From Nautilus pompilius (lineage: Eukaryota > Mollusca > Cephalopoda > Nautilida > Nautilidae), in NCBI GenBank assembly GCA_018389105.1, contig JACATO010000319.1, positions 744,001 to 808,000 on the forward strand: a stretch of DNA of 64,000 nt. Reading direction: 5' to 3'. Shown piece after piece: positions 48,101 through 59,613 of this stretch. The notes beneath the pieces are model-generated. The model ran no database searches and was not told the DNA's origin. It saw only the letters and a program-made list of their open reading frames with translations. The number at the start of each line of letters is the position of its first letter. The first letter of the stretch is position 1. A program made the translations under genes and the position numbers.

Positions 48101-51100
48101 GTTTGTGCTTATTTTAGTTCCTTTTCTTCATCTATAAATCCTTGTGCTCATTTATTTTTATTTTAAAGGCAAATCCACTTAGAGAACATTATCTCGTATC
48201 CTTTGAGATTGAAATTCTTAATAATCAGATACCATTGTTGCAGAAAATTTTTGAATAACCTAAAACAATTTACAAAGAAATCTAGCAGGTGGCACTAATA
48301 ACCAATAGTCAGAAAATAGATTTTAATGCTGAAACAAAAATGTAGTTGAGATTGTGAATAGACATATGCTACCAAGGTTCAAGATGTTGCTATAGATTGT
48401 ATCAGTATTATTCACGAAGTATAACTTACCTGAGAAACTTCTATTCAAAAGATTTTATCATCAACTTCTTTGCTAGCTAAAATTGAAGTGTTTTAAGATT
48501 TTCTCTACATAGTGTTTTTTTCCTATTATTGAACATAACAATTGAATACACTTTGTTCACTTACATATTAATGTTTTAAATTATAAATTACTTTAGTTAT
48601 ATAATTAGCATAAACTTTTGACAATTTCATCCTCAAACCTTAAATTGAAGTTCACAAGAGGAGCATTACTGGTAAATCTTCAGTCTGTATAATTTTCATT
48701 AATAGTTTGTGCACTCACTCTGTTTACGGCTTTATTATCCTCAACTCGCTGTTGTGAAGCAAAGTGCGCTTCTGCTGTATATTTTATCATTTTTATGAAA
48801 TGTTGTTAAACATTTATGATTGTAATCTGGTGATGGGATGTTGCTAAATCCTTATTTAATGTTTGTATATATATAATTAAATACATGCCACATTTATTTC
48901 CATAATTAGGTGGGTTTTCACTGTTAGTGAAAATAGAATTGAAATAAAGTATTTTTCCATATAACTAGATGAGGCTGTTGTAATATTTTGTCAACTTTGT
49001 TTGGTCATAACTGTTAATGGCAGCTACCTACCCACCTATTTTTTTTTTCTAGATTACATTAATATATATGGATCCAAATTTACCTTTATAAACTAAAGGA
49101 TTTATGGTGAAAGAAATACTAATATTGTAAATATAAAAACTAATCTATTTTGAAAATTTTTTTTCATGCTGTATAGTTTTGAATGCTTATATAGTTAACC
49201 AAATTTTAACTAAAGCTTAAAAACTGGATTTTGTGTAAGAAAGGTATGGTAGCTAGATAAGACAAATATACATATCAAATATCCTGGAGCACACTATTGT
49301 TTTGGTATTTCATCTTTACAATCAAATTTTTTTGTGTAGCATGAAACACATTTTGAAGGAAAGTTGTGCTTTTGCTGAGGTTATAGAATATTATTACTGT
49401 CCTAATAGGGATCATAGCTCAGTTCTGTGGAGAGGTTTGTTTACAAGGCATATCAAATGTAAGGATTGATGGAATAGTGGCCACTTCTCTTTGATAATTA
49501 TTCAGCACCTAACAGAGGATTACCTCTTTGCAGTTGAGTGTTTATACAGGGCTAATCCACTATTCTAGAAGATTGTAATACTAAGGATAACAATAAGATA
49601 TGTAAAACTTAAACAGAGACCACAAACATTTCGTATTGATAACTTAACATTGCTATTGCTTTTAATCATAAATACTGACTAAAGAAAGCTCTTAACAAAC
49701 ATGTTTATTTTTAATTCCACCATAATGTAAGAGAGACCCTGATTATTGTATTTTGTTTTAAATCTGAAAAGTAAAAATTCCACTTCAGTACTTCAAGCTG
49801 ATCTCCAGAATTTTCGAGAGAAAAAAAAATCTTTAGAAATTTTATTTTTACGTGACTGGACTGTTGTCCTCAAGTTTTACCATTTTTCCTTCTGCCTGAT
49901 AGTTCTAACTTTTATACCCTTACATCATTTTTTTGTTGTTGTTGTTTAAAGCTGTCCCATGGCAACAGTAATTTACATACTGCTGCTTCTAAAAGTCCTA
50001 TCTACCATTGTTTGATACTAACTTACAAGTTGAGCTGGATTTCAACAGTTAAATATAACTGATACTTTCTTTTAGAATATAAGTAATCTTATGTTTTTAA
50101 CATTTTTGTAAAAATCTGATTTAAGTCCATTGTTGTTAAGTTGTTTTGTACAAACATTTGATTCTCCTTCTGTCACGTAAAGATTTTGAAAGACTATGTT
50201 AAGGTACACATCCTGCTAAAAGTAGTACCTTTCTCTCATTTTTTGTAGTTTTAAGTAATATCTAAACTAAGATTACATAACTACAGTGCAGAATTTCAAG
50301 TTGTTGTCCTTAGTGCAAAGGGTTATCTTGAACTGTGATTTTTAAAAAAATTAAGCAAATTGAATTCCAGTAGGAAAACAATGTTACCATCTCTCTAACA
50401 TTAAAACCTATTTATGGTGCAGATGTGCTTTGCTTTAATGAAATCTTGCATGCATAAGAGAAACAGCATAAGTATCTGGAAAATAATATTCACAATGTGC
50501 ACCTATTTTTTAAATGCTTCCTAGAATTTTTATTGGTGTTCATTGACATTTGTATTGCAAGTTTATGCATGAAAATAAGCCATTGAATGTATTGACTCTG
50601 TAAGTACAGCTGTTCTAATATGCAATAGGCCTTGTTGGTCCTTAAATGACATCTATCTACATCAGTAAAAATCCATTAGCTTTTAGTTCCTTTGTATTAA
50701 TGACATGCTTTGTTTTTTTTATAGATATTTTTCAATTTGACCTGCAGGAGTAAATAATAATAATAATAATCTAGAGAGACTGAGAAAAAAAACAATATAG
50801 GATTTAAGTATTTACAATCAATGACGTGCATGATAGAAAATGTGAAGAATGTCACAAAATTTAAATGCATTATCATCTCTAAGCATGCATCCATAAAGTG
50901 ATAAGTTGGGGTATTTTTTAATTTTAATAATTTTAAATAAAAATTATATGTACAACTTTGGATAATTAACTCAACATGCATGTATTTGTTTTATAAATGT
51001 ATAAAAATTCTTGCTGGTTTACATTAATAGGAATTTGATATTTCATGTGGCACTTTTTCTGTAGGCTAAACAAAGGTGTATATGCGAAATACTATTTCTT

Positions 51101-52137
51101 TTAGATGTATGTACTGTATAAAAACAAGCAAAATTAGTTGAGGGTTTTTTTGTTTTATGCTAGTTTTCAAATGTCACCAATAATTTTACTTAATTCAAAT
51201 ATTAATTGTAGATAGATGGATTACTTATATTTACAATGGTTCTTTGAAAATGCTGACTTTCGGAGCCTTGTTTTGATAATGTATCATGGCACATTAAAAC
51301 ATTTAATAATTTCTCCACCTGCATCTATAAAGAAAACTTTGCCATTTCAAATATTCTTATCTACATACCTGTAAGTTTTTGTTTTTTTTGGGGGGGGATA
51401 AATTCACCATTTAAAGGAGTGTTTTGGTGTTTAGTGTTAATTTAATTAGTTCAAAAACCAAGACACTTTCTCACTCCTTGGGTTGCCTTTTCTCCCTTTT
51501 TAATTGATATAATAGAGCATAAACCATTTACCTAATTTTTGCTGTTTTCTTATTACTCACAATCTTATCTCCTTTTTTTGCACATTAAGGGCAATTATAC
51601 AAAAGATGTTATTTCTTGAAAATGATGTAATTATGATTGTTTATCAGCATCTATGAAAATTAAATGGTATATTTTCTAAGCTTGGAAACCTGTTTCTTCC
51701 AAACTTGTTATTTTATATACATATAGTTTTTTTAAATAACAGATTATTAGAGTCAGTTTTTGGAAAATATTTAAAGTTTATTATCTACATTGTTTTGCTT
51801 TTTTCTTTATTTTATTACTAAGACCATAAATTGAATTGCAGCTTTTTTTCTGTATTTAGTCTGAATAAACTTCCTCCTGTGTCTTTATGGTTGATTGTTA
51901 TCTAAAGGTTGTATAAACTGATTGTATATTGTTTAAAAATGAAATGATTGATATCACCTTGAAATAAATTTGTCTGTTTAATTTTTTTATTCTTTTTATG
52001 AAAATCCAGAATGATTTTTACAATGCTTTGCTTGAATTGCTTAATGTCAAATCTGGAAAGAACGTGTTGTGAGAGTTGGAATCTAGGGATTTTGAATATA
52101 ATTTTAGTAATTTAAATGACAAATCCATACATCTATA
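45193..52137. other. Long AT-rich, CpG-poor stretch without a recognised gene
   Basis: Many T- and A-runs and several AATAAA motifs (for example 45979 and 46111), but no supported coding exon. An open run of 70 codons at 47667-47879 (SCSSETSEEDKAPSGCFKKV onward) follows an acceptor-like T-rich tract and is polar and protein-like, but I recognise no family. It may be distal 3' UTR of TMEM45 or intergenic DNA. Confidence 0.45.
50751..50770 (+). repeat. (TAA)n microsatellite
   Basis: About six TAA units. Confidence 0.8.
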
Positions 52138-52139
52138 TA

Positions 52140-53341
52140 CAAGGTCTGTCCAAAAAGAAACCAAACTTTTCAAACAGCCAGCACAGTGTGCTCGTGACTG
52201 CAGTGCTGTGTATCGGTGACCTTGACCTTCAGTCTAATAATAGCCGCATAACGCCACATCAGTTTAGTGCACTTGGCTTTTTGTCGCAAGTTGAACAATG
52301 AAGGATCTTGAAGAGCAACGTGTTTGTGTGAAATTCTGTTTCAAATTGGGAAAAAAACTTTTACGGAGACTTTTCTAATGTTGCAACAGGCCTATGGGAG
52401 GATTGTTTGAGCTGTACCGAAGACAATCCCAAATCTGGACAACCTTCCATGACAATGGATGACGATCACGTTGAGAAAGTGCGTGCTGTGATCCGTGGAA
52501 ATTATCGCCTGACTGTCTGTGAAGTTTCTGAAGAAGTAGGCATCTGTAAAAGTTCGTGCCACATGCATGTCCAATTTTTCTTTTAAAATTATCATGTAGC
52601 TGCAAAATTTGTGCCACATCTGCTGACTGACTCGGTTCTCTTTTTGTTCATCTCAGTCAGTCAGGAGCTCTTTGATCGTTCAAATGCTGATGAAAGCTTT
52701 CTGAAAAGTGTCATAACAGGTGACAAAACGTGGGTGTATGGCTACGATGTCGAAACAAGAAGGCAGTCGTTGCAGTGGGTTGGATTATCGTCGTGACCAA
52801 AAAAAGCACATCAGTCACTCAAATGTGAAGGTGATGTTGATTGGAAGGGTGTCGTTCATCATGAGTTTGTTCCACGTGGTCAGACAATCAATAGAGTTTT
52901 ACTTGGATGTCCTGAGGGGGTTGAGAGAGGCAGTGCGAAGGTGGTGGCCTGAGGTATGGAAAAACAAAACCTGGATGCTGCACCACGACAACGCACCTGC
53001 TCATGCGTCACTCCTTATCCGTGACTTTTTGGCAAAGCATGAGACGACTCTTGTCCTCCAGCCGCCCTACTCTCCGGATTTGGCCCCTGCGGACTTTTTT
53101 TTTTTTTTGTTCCCAAAGTTGAAATCCACCCTGAAAGGTCACTGATTTCAGATGATAGAAGAAAATTTGCTATGAGAACTGTGCACTATCCCTGAAAACG
53201 TGTTCAAAAACTGGAAAAAAACATTGGGAGCGATGTATCAGCGGTGGAGGGAACTATTTTGAAGGAGACAAGTCTGATTAAATTGTAAGTAAAGCAATAT
53301 ATTTTTTTTTTTAAAGTTTGTTTCTTTTTGGACAGACTTCA
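52140..53341 (+). mobile_element. Full-length mariner transposon (inactive, second subfamily)
   Basis: TA duplications (52138-52139 and 53342-53343) flank ends CAAGGTCTGTCCAAAAAGAA and, read inward from the right, TGAAGTCTGTCCAAAAAGAA. Length is 1.2 kb. The CCAAAAAGAAAC terminus differs from the other two mariners here, so it is a separate subfamily. Confidence 0.93.
52300..53263 (+). pseudogene. Mariner DD34D transposase, multiply broken
   Basis: Pieces in order: MKDLEEQRVCVKFCFKLGK at the start, a helix-turn-helix region near 52450-52580, VITGDKTWVYGYDVETRRQS (52709-52768, with the first catalytic Asp), LHHDNAPAHASLLIRDFLAK (second Asp), and PPYSPDLAPADFF (third Asp, 34 residues on). Stops and frameshifts separate the pieces. 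A 13-base T run at about 53096 has lengthened the FFLFP motif. It is well preserved in sequence but cannot encode an active protein. Confidence 0.92.
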
Positions 53342-53839
53342 TATATAGATTGATTTTTTTTTTTTTTAAGCTGTTGCTACTTTTTCTTGACGTGATACAT
53401 GCAGTTTGGGGTGGCATGGTTGTGGGCCTCCTGAAAACTGTTATAGTAGGGAATTCCTGCCACATCTACTAGCCCCTTTGACCAGATTCCAAGACTGCCA
53501 TTCTCCGTCAAAAAAAAATTTTTTTAAAATAAATTGGTAACTGGCCCTGTTTCTGGAAGGCTGCTGCTTTTATTATACATACAATAAAACCCTCAATTTA
53601 AGAGACTTTGGAAATGACAGTAAATCTACCAATGCCAATTTGGGTCTGCACAGTCAAAAACACGCCCAAATTCTCTATTCTTCTCGACTAGTTTCTGATT
53701 GATGCATGTGCTGTACTCAAGCTTGACTTACCCATTTTGTTTACAGATGGAAGCATTGCTATTCTTTTGTGTGCTATTTTGCGTCCCATTTTTGCTACAA
53801 AAATGTTTTTTGGCTTTTTTTTTTTTTTCAGATATATTG

Positions 53840-55164
53840 CGTATTGTGATAGCTGTCGTGTGTCCTAAGGGTAGTCAGAAACTAGAGCTTATCAAGTGAG
53901 TCGTATGTCTGTTGCCTGCTTGTGTTAAGAAAACTGTTTCAGATATAAGAGAGAGCAAAAAGAAGCTCAAACAATTTGCTTTAAAGTTCAATATTGGTGC
54001 TATAAAGCATATGAAAGTTGCTAGCAATAAGCAATTGGAAGAGGCTGTTTATAAATGGTATGTGCAGCAGTGTTCAGGTGCAATCAAATTCCATGGTGTA
54101 GAACTGCAAGCTGTATAAATACTACTTTTAGTGCTAGTGATGGTTATGGAGAGTGTACAGCCATTTAGAAAACACTTTAATGACCTCATTAAAAAGGGGG
54201 TTTGTCACTAGAGCAAATGTATGATGGTGACAAAACTGGTTTGTTTTGGCATTCTCTACCTGAAAATACGCAAACCTATAAGCACAAATATTCCACTCCT
54301 GGCTGCAAAAATCAGTAAGGAATGCATATCAGCATTGGTTGAAATCTGTGGTTGTGGGGAAGTTGTGGAAACCACATGTTCTAAAGGACATCATGGATGA
54401 GCTTTCACCTCGTCCTTTACTTTTCCTCCAAGAACTGGTTCACCATGGAGATTTTCTTATTTTTTAAAAATTATTTTGTATCTGAGGTGCGCAGTTACCA
54501 AAATAAAGTCCTCAAGATTGGTCCAGGGGATGTGAAGGCAGTCCTACTTTTTGATAATGTAGCTTCACATCCCAACATGGACAAGGTGGCTAGCTGTGAT
54601 GAGAAGATTGCTTGGCATTGCTGCCTAACCACCTTTTTGATCCAACCAATGGATCAAGGCATCATACGAAGAAGTTCCTGGATGAAGGAATAGCAAGAGA
54701 CAAAGAGGAAGCAAGGGGATATTGCAGAACCTCAAGAATTATAATCTCAAGTCTGCAATTTTCAACTGGGCAGCTGCCTGGAAGGATGAAGATAAAAACA
54801 TTTGTCAATGGCTGGAACAAACTCCTTCATGATGAGGATGCTGAGCCTGATTTTGAGGTCTACCACCAAATTATGTTGAAGGCTGGAGAAATGCTGCTAA
54901 TTTTGGGTACCACCAATTGACAGGAGGAGACTGCAGATGTCTTGGTCAATGAGACTCATCAAGAAAGTGCAAGTCTGAGGAATCTGTACAGGTTAAGTCC
55001 AAACTATCCTTTATACAGGAGTCCTTGGAAAATATCAATTTCATTGATACTTCATTATGGGCACTTAAAAATCTTTGGTACTGCTTTCTTATTATGATTT
55101 CCCCTAAGCAAAATGTAGCTAAAACTAGACTCTTTAAGCCTGTTCCTCCTACAGCACCAGCAAG
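53840..55164 (+). pseudogene. Tigger/Jerky-type transposase, broken
   Basis: Order of recognisable parts: KTVSDIRESKKKLKQFAL and KQLEEAVYKWYVQQCSG (CENP-B-type DNA-binding region, 53930-54075); MYDGDKTGLFWHSLPE (start of the DDE domain, about 54210-54260, with the first Asp); KAVLLFDNVASHPN (54535-54577, with the second Asp); LIQPMDQGIIR (about 54640-54670, with the third Asp); and TFVNGWNKLLHDED (54800-54841, the usual C-terminal helix). Several frameshifts and stops are present. The frame KPVPPTAPAR just before 55164 continues as ESLYSSESP at 56229 on the other side of the retroposon, so the insertion split the C-terminal tail. Confidence 0.88.
55151..55164 (+). repeat. Left copy of 14-bp target site duplication
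   Basis: ACAGCACCAGCAAG, identical to 56215-56228. It marks the insertion of the retroposon lying between the two copies. Confidence 0.92.
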
Positions 55165-55345
55165 GCCGGCCCGGTGGGGCAGGTGGTAGCGGGTTAGCTC
55201 CGTGAGGGGACCGTTGCTCCTGTACCGGGGTCGGAGGAGAGTTGTCGCTGATGATCGCCATAGCGTGAAACAGCTGTACGACATCTCCTTGGTGTCCGAC
55301 GTGAGAGAGGCCCACGGTGTCGGGGGACCGGGCCATTTGCTCCCA
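55165..55345 (+). ncRNA. tRNA-like (pol III type) head of the retroposon
   Basis: The start GCCGGCCCGGTGGGGCAGGT has the look of tRNA-derived SINE heads (GGCCGGCCCGGTGGCGCAGT-type). The A-box-like TGGGGCAGGTGG lies at about 55174. A B-box-like GGGGTCGGAGG lies about 53 bases further on, but it departs from GGTTCGANNCC. The next 110 bases are GC-rich without a convincing frame, with a stop in the RNase H frame at about 55350. Confidence 0.4.
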
Positions 55346-55350
55346 TTCAT

Positions 55351-56205
55351 AAATCCTCATCCCCCGCCCAGCAGCCAAAGAGACAATTGCCTCTACTGAG
55401 CCAACCGACCTTCAAATCTACACTGATGGGTCTACAGTTGAAGGCACTAAAGATGGAGGAGCCAGAATGGTCGTCCGTCGTGAAGACATCACCATCCACT
55501 CGTGGAACGCTCCTACCGGGACCTTTAGCAGTTCATTTCACTCCGAGAAGACTGCCATGATAAACGCCATTGACTGGCTACATCAACATGAAGACTGGTC
55601 CTCGGCCTCCATCATCAGCGACTGCAAGTCACTAGTTCAAGCGCTGGGCAATCCTAACACCTCTGACCCCGCCATCATCTCCCTGCAACAATCTGTCTCA
55701 GCCCTCAACGCCGAAAAAAGGGTGCACATCCTCTGGGTACCTGGACACTGTAATCTGGAGGGCAATGAGCTAGCAGGCCAAAGCCGGCTCAGCTCTCCCG
55801 CAGGTGGACACAACCCTCGACCGCTCCACCCGACACGCTATAATCAACCGGAGCTGTCGCCCCCCACCCCCACAACATCCCCGTCTTATTTCCCTACTAT
55901 CCCACAAGTCGAATGCCCCAGAGGAGTCAACACTGTCAAAGAAAGACCTCACCGACCTGATCCGCTTCCGATCCAGCCACCACCCAGCCCTGCGACGATG
56001 GCTTCATCTGATGGGGAAGAGTGAGGACGATCGCTGCCAGCTATGCGGTGAGGAAGAAGAGTCAGCTGAGCATCTCTGGCTACGGTGTCCTGCACTACAG
56101 TCGGAGAGGTACTATCGGCAACTTGGCAACTCCTTCGGGGAACTCACAAGCCTCCCAATTGCGAGTCTAGCGCTTCTGAGGGTCATCCTCAGGCGCCTCG
56201 GATGA
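55351..56205 (+). pseudogene. Non-LTR RNase H domain and zinc knuckle, frameshifted
   Basis: RNase H motifs appear in order: IYTDGSTVEG (first Asp, about 55420), SEKTAMINAIDWL (Glu, about 55545), IISDCKSLVQAL (Asp, about 55612), and ILWVPGHCNLEGNELAG (about 55730-55775). In the last motif the usual final Asp after GNExA is Gly. A single frameshift near 55780 moves the frame. The second part continues to CQLCGEEEESAEHLWLRCPA (56037-56096), the Cys-Cys-His-Cys motif found at the C-terminus of many non-LTR polyproteins, and stops at 56205. No reverse transcriptase is present. Decay is slight, so the insertion is fairly recent. Confidence 0.85.
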
Positions 56206-56214
56206 CTCACAACA

Positions 56215-56228
56215 ACAGCACCAGCAAG
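56215..56228 (+). repeat. Right copy of 14-bp target site duplication
   Basis: ACAGCACCAGCAAG, identical to 55151-55164. Confidence 0.92.
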
Positions 56229-56521
56229 AGAATCATTGTATTCCTCAGAGTCCCCCACTATACATCATGATCTACCAGACAACAGGTTAGTTATACAGTA
56301 CATTATTCTTTAATTTCATTTATTTTTCATAATAGTTATACAATATTGTTAAATTGAGGGCTTACTATATCACCAAATGAATTCTAATTCAAACTCTCAA
56401 CACAGCATCTCTTGGCAAAAGCAAAGGTAGGTGTTTTCTTTCTATCATGTCATATTCATAGTATGTACTACATAATAAGATTTTGATTACAATTGCTCAA
56501 AAATGTTTTTATTATGAAATA

Positions 56522-57441
56522 CAAGGTCTGTCAAAGTATCAGACTTTATTTTTTCCCAAGGGAGGCAAAAGTGTGCATATGCGTGGTTTTTGGTGGGCTT
56601 GCTGGATGTGTGAGCTGCTGTACCACTTACTCATCACATTTTCATTTTGCCCGTGATGACAGAACATGTGGGGCAACGATCTTGCATCAAGTTTTCCAAG
56701 CGGAAACAATTCGCAAAATTCAACAGGCTTTTGTTGACAATGAAAAGAATGGTACAACAGGTTCAAAGATGGCTGCACATCGGTGGAGAGTGACCAGTGT
56801 TCCAGGAGGCTTCCAACAAGCTGCAATGCAGTTGTTATCAAGAAAGTGCGAACCTTGATAATGGAGGATTGTCGATTGATGGTGCAGGAAATTGGTGACA
56901 AGGTTGGGATCAGTAAAGATTCTGCACATGCAATTTTAAAGGAGGATTTGGGCCTGCGCAGAGTGGCAGTGAAATTTGTGCCCCAACTGCTTTCTCTTGA
57001 GGTTGCGTAGGACCTGCTGGATACTGAGTTCCAGAATACCGTAATAACTGGAGATGAGACGTGGGTGTATGGGTATGACCCAGAAACGCGCATCAGAAGG
57101 ACAAACAGTTACTATCAGGAAGTCCTCCAATGTCTTCGTGATGCAGTTCAGGGCAAGAGACTGGATCTGTGGGCCTTGCAAAATGCCCCCAGCTCATCCA
57201 AGGTTTGCATTTTGTTCATTCGCCAGGCTGCTCCTAACTTCTGATTGTTCCCAAAAATGAAGATGCCACTGAAAGGCTCCTGCTTTGAGAGCCATTCCAG
57301 ATGTGCTTCGAACAGTGGAAGGATTGCTGGGCTAGGTGTGTGGAGGCACAAGGGGCCTACTTCGAATGGGATTAGCAATTGAACCCCACCAAGTACGTTT
57401 TTTTCGCAGCCTAAGATCAGATACTTTTTCAACAGACTTCG
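56522..57441 (+). mobile_element. Internally deleted mariner transposon
   Basis: TA (56520-56521 and 57442-57443) flanks ends CAAGGTCTGTCAAAGTATCA and, from the right, CGAAGTCTGTTGAAAAAGTA. It is the same subfamily as the element at 41222 (shared GISKDSAHAILKEDLG stretch) but only 920 bp. The first catalytic region VITGDETWVYGYDPETR (about 57042-57090) remains. The HHDNTPAH segment with the second Asp has been deleted, and LFPKMKMPLKGS follows soon after. Transposase remnants run on the plus strand. Confidence 0.92.
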
Positions 57442-57539
57442 TACAATTCAAAGTTAGTTCATCTTTGATACTTCATTTATATTTTGAATTCGTCATTGTG
57501 CTGCATTTCTCCCAAGCTTTCCATTAAGGGATCAGCAGT

Positions 57540-59613
57540 AGTCTGCCATCATGTTGATCTTTAATGTGGTCCATGCTCTAAATTCATCACTAGTCCTGAT
57601 CCCGCCAGCTGCCGGCCACATTTTCCGTCTCCCTCCCTCCAGAAGTGAACATATCTGTAGAATGTGTTCTCTTCTGGTTCTTCCAACTAACTGTATGTAG
57701 AGCATTGGCCAGATGGGGAAGCTTATCATTCTCCAAGGCCTGAAGAACAGAAAGAGGATCTGCTGATGCCTCTATCATGGAGGCAGCCTGCTCAAGGTTG
57801 TGCAGAATCTGGATTGCTGACCCGTCTGAATGGTCTGAGACCCATGGTTCTGGCTGTTGGAAAGGAATCAGTGGGGGCTGTCTCCTTTGGCAGGTCTTTT
57901 GCTCTCATGGACAAAGTTGATTTTTGGTAAGACTGTTCAATTGTACTTCTCAGCCAGTATCAAGATCTTTTCTTTCCTCCTTTGACTAAGAGGATGGATT
58001 GTAGTAAGCTGCTTCATCTCCCCGCAAAGCCTGATTCTGCTCACTATTGAGGACATGCAGTGGAGCCATATTGTCATCAGTATCCTCTCATTTGCTCCCT
58101 GCCAACTTTCTGAGGATTACAAGCTTGCATCTGGCCTTTGTTTCTGCTCGTGCGATGTGTGGCTTCCAGCAAGGTCCACTCTGAGGTGTTCCTCCAAACT
58201 TGATGGTACCAGGTTTCTGTTTGGTCAACAAAGTGAAGAGGGTTGTGGAGGACTTCTATTTGTTAATTGTTCCTCATACCAGCTAATCTGCATAAAGGGC
58301 CACTTTGATACCTTTGGCAGCTCAGACACCAAATCATTGATGAATAGAAGACTCTCGCTCTACGGTTCTCTGCAGCCCATTGGTCCAGACTTTATCAAAA
58401 GCTTTCTGAAAATCAACCCAGGTAACAAAAACTAGCTTCCGCTCCTGAAACACATCATCTATTTCCTGTGATAGGCATGTGGCCTGATCCTCTCTGCTGC
58501 AAAACTGCCTAAATCCAGCTTGTTCAGAGGCAAGAAGATTCCTGGTCTCAAGGCACCATCGAAGGTGCTTGTTCACAATTCTTTCCATGATCTTCACCAT
58601 ACAGCTTGTCTTCTTTGGATCTTTTCCTGACTTTAGAATAGGTATCGTAACTGCATCTCTCCAGATCTGTGGCAGTGCCTCTTTTTCCCAGCTGCTGTTA
58701 TCAAGATGGGTAAGCATCTCGTTGCTGATGCCATCTGGACCTGGTGATTTCCATCTCATGCAGTATGAGCAGGAGTTTCATGGGTTCCACAGTGTCTCTA
58801 TTAGTGGGTCTTTCTCGCTGTTTTCCAGCACTGACAGGGATTTCCCTGTCAACACCTTACCATCTTCTTCCAATGTGACTTTGGCTCTACTGTTATTTTC
58901 ATCATTCAGCTGCCATGAGAGTTTTATCTTTCCAGCTCCTACGTCTTGCTTGAATCTTCATCTTCAAGAATTTGGCCTTTGCCTGCTGGAGCCTGATGTT
59001 TTTTTATTCAGACGGGTTGACTTCTGATTCCTTCCTAGCTTTCTGAGAGGGCATCCTCAAGTTTCTGCTCCCTCTGGATTCATGGGCCATTCTGAGGATG
59101 CTATCGTTAAGTTCCACCTTGGGAAATGCTGTGCCAGCACCTGCAATAGAATGAGGGACTGTTCAAAAGGATGGGCCTATTGTCATCCCACCAGTTCTCC
59201 ACCTCGCCAATCCATGAAAAAATTGGAGGCCTGTATCTTGATGGAAGTCTGAATACCTCCTTTGCTTCTGTCTGCTCTATCAGACCTAAAGCACTGGTAA
59301 TCTCTCACCTTGATTTTGCAGCCAGTCACTCTCCTCCCGCTCCCCCTGGTGCCACAAATACAACAGGAGGGACCTCCAGCTGCTGAAGGTGGATTCTTAA
59401 GAGAGCACACATGGCCTAGTACCTCTGACTTCAGCTCTCTAGGTTTTCTGCCCTTAGATCCTGTCTCATACGTCCTACCCTGGGAGCACAGGGGGGATTG
59501 TTTCTTCGAGGATCCGACCCCGGGGCAGGGCTTTTAAGCCTGCCTGCTGGCTCCTTAGGCATTTTAGGAGTAGCTTTGCCACAAGCTACCCCACCCTCTC
59601 CTGATAGAACCAA
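57540..59613 (-). mobile_element. Non-LTR retrotransposon fragment (reverse orientation)
   Basis: On the minus strand from right to left: Pro/Arg-rich and Cys-containing segments (59613-59183, CCICGTRGSGRRVTGCKI), a reverse transcriptase block (58759-58334), and an RNase H remnant (57778-57590, containing DPLSVLQALENDKLPHLANA). The order matches a RT plus RNase H non-LTR polyprotein. Numerous stops and frameshifts occur. No target duplication could be identified, and it abuts the deleted mariner. Confidence 0.8.
58334..58759 (-). pseudogene. Non-LTR reverse transcriptase domain (N-terminal half)
   Basis: A 141-codon open piece starts KSPGPDGISNEML (RT motif 1), then IWRDAVTIPILKSGKDPKK (motif 2), SCMVKIMERIVNKHLRW, LLASEQAGFRQFCSREDQ, and FVTWVDFQKAFDKVW, where the first catalytic Asp of motif A is visible. 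The expected YRPISL stretch between motif 2 and SCMVK is missing, a small deletion. The YADD region is not readable downstream. It is inactive. Confidence 0.88.

Larger units (their letters stand above)
55165..56214 (+). mobile_element. Composite retroposon: tRNA-like head plus RNase H tail
   Basis: The 1,050-bp insert is bounded by an exact 14-bp target duplication, is strikingly GC-rich against the AT-rich Tigger element, and has no terminal inverted repeats. These are marks of target-primed retrotransposition. Its first ~75 bases resemble a tRNA-derived pol III promoter, and its last ~820 bases are the 3' coding end of a non-LTR element (RNase H plus Cys-His motif). It ends tcggatgactcacaaca. 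It could be a non-autonomous SINE-like element using a long LINE tail, or a 5'-truncated LINE whose cut happens to fall before this sequence. Confidence 0.8.
53582..56367 (+). mobile_element. Tigger-like DNA transposon, host of a nested insertion
   Basis: Inverted ends CAATAAAACCCTCAATTTAA (53582-53601) and, from the right, TAGTAAGCCCTCAATTTAA are flanked by TA (53580-53581 and 56368-56369). Between them lies a Tigger/Jerky transposase reading on the plus strand. A retroposon at 55165-56214 interrupts the 3' part. Without it the element is about 1.7 kb. Confidence 0.88.

Noticed and set aside
56539-57093. 184-codon minus-strand frame
   Set aside because: It is antisense to the plus-strand transposase remnants of the deleted mariner, and translated the other way the family motifs disappear.
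58569-59027. 152-codon plus-strand frame, Phe/Ser-rich
   Set aside because: It is antisense to the reverse transcriptase fragment; composition is typical of a shadow frame.
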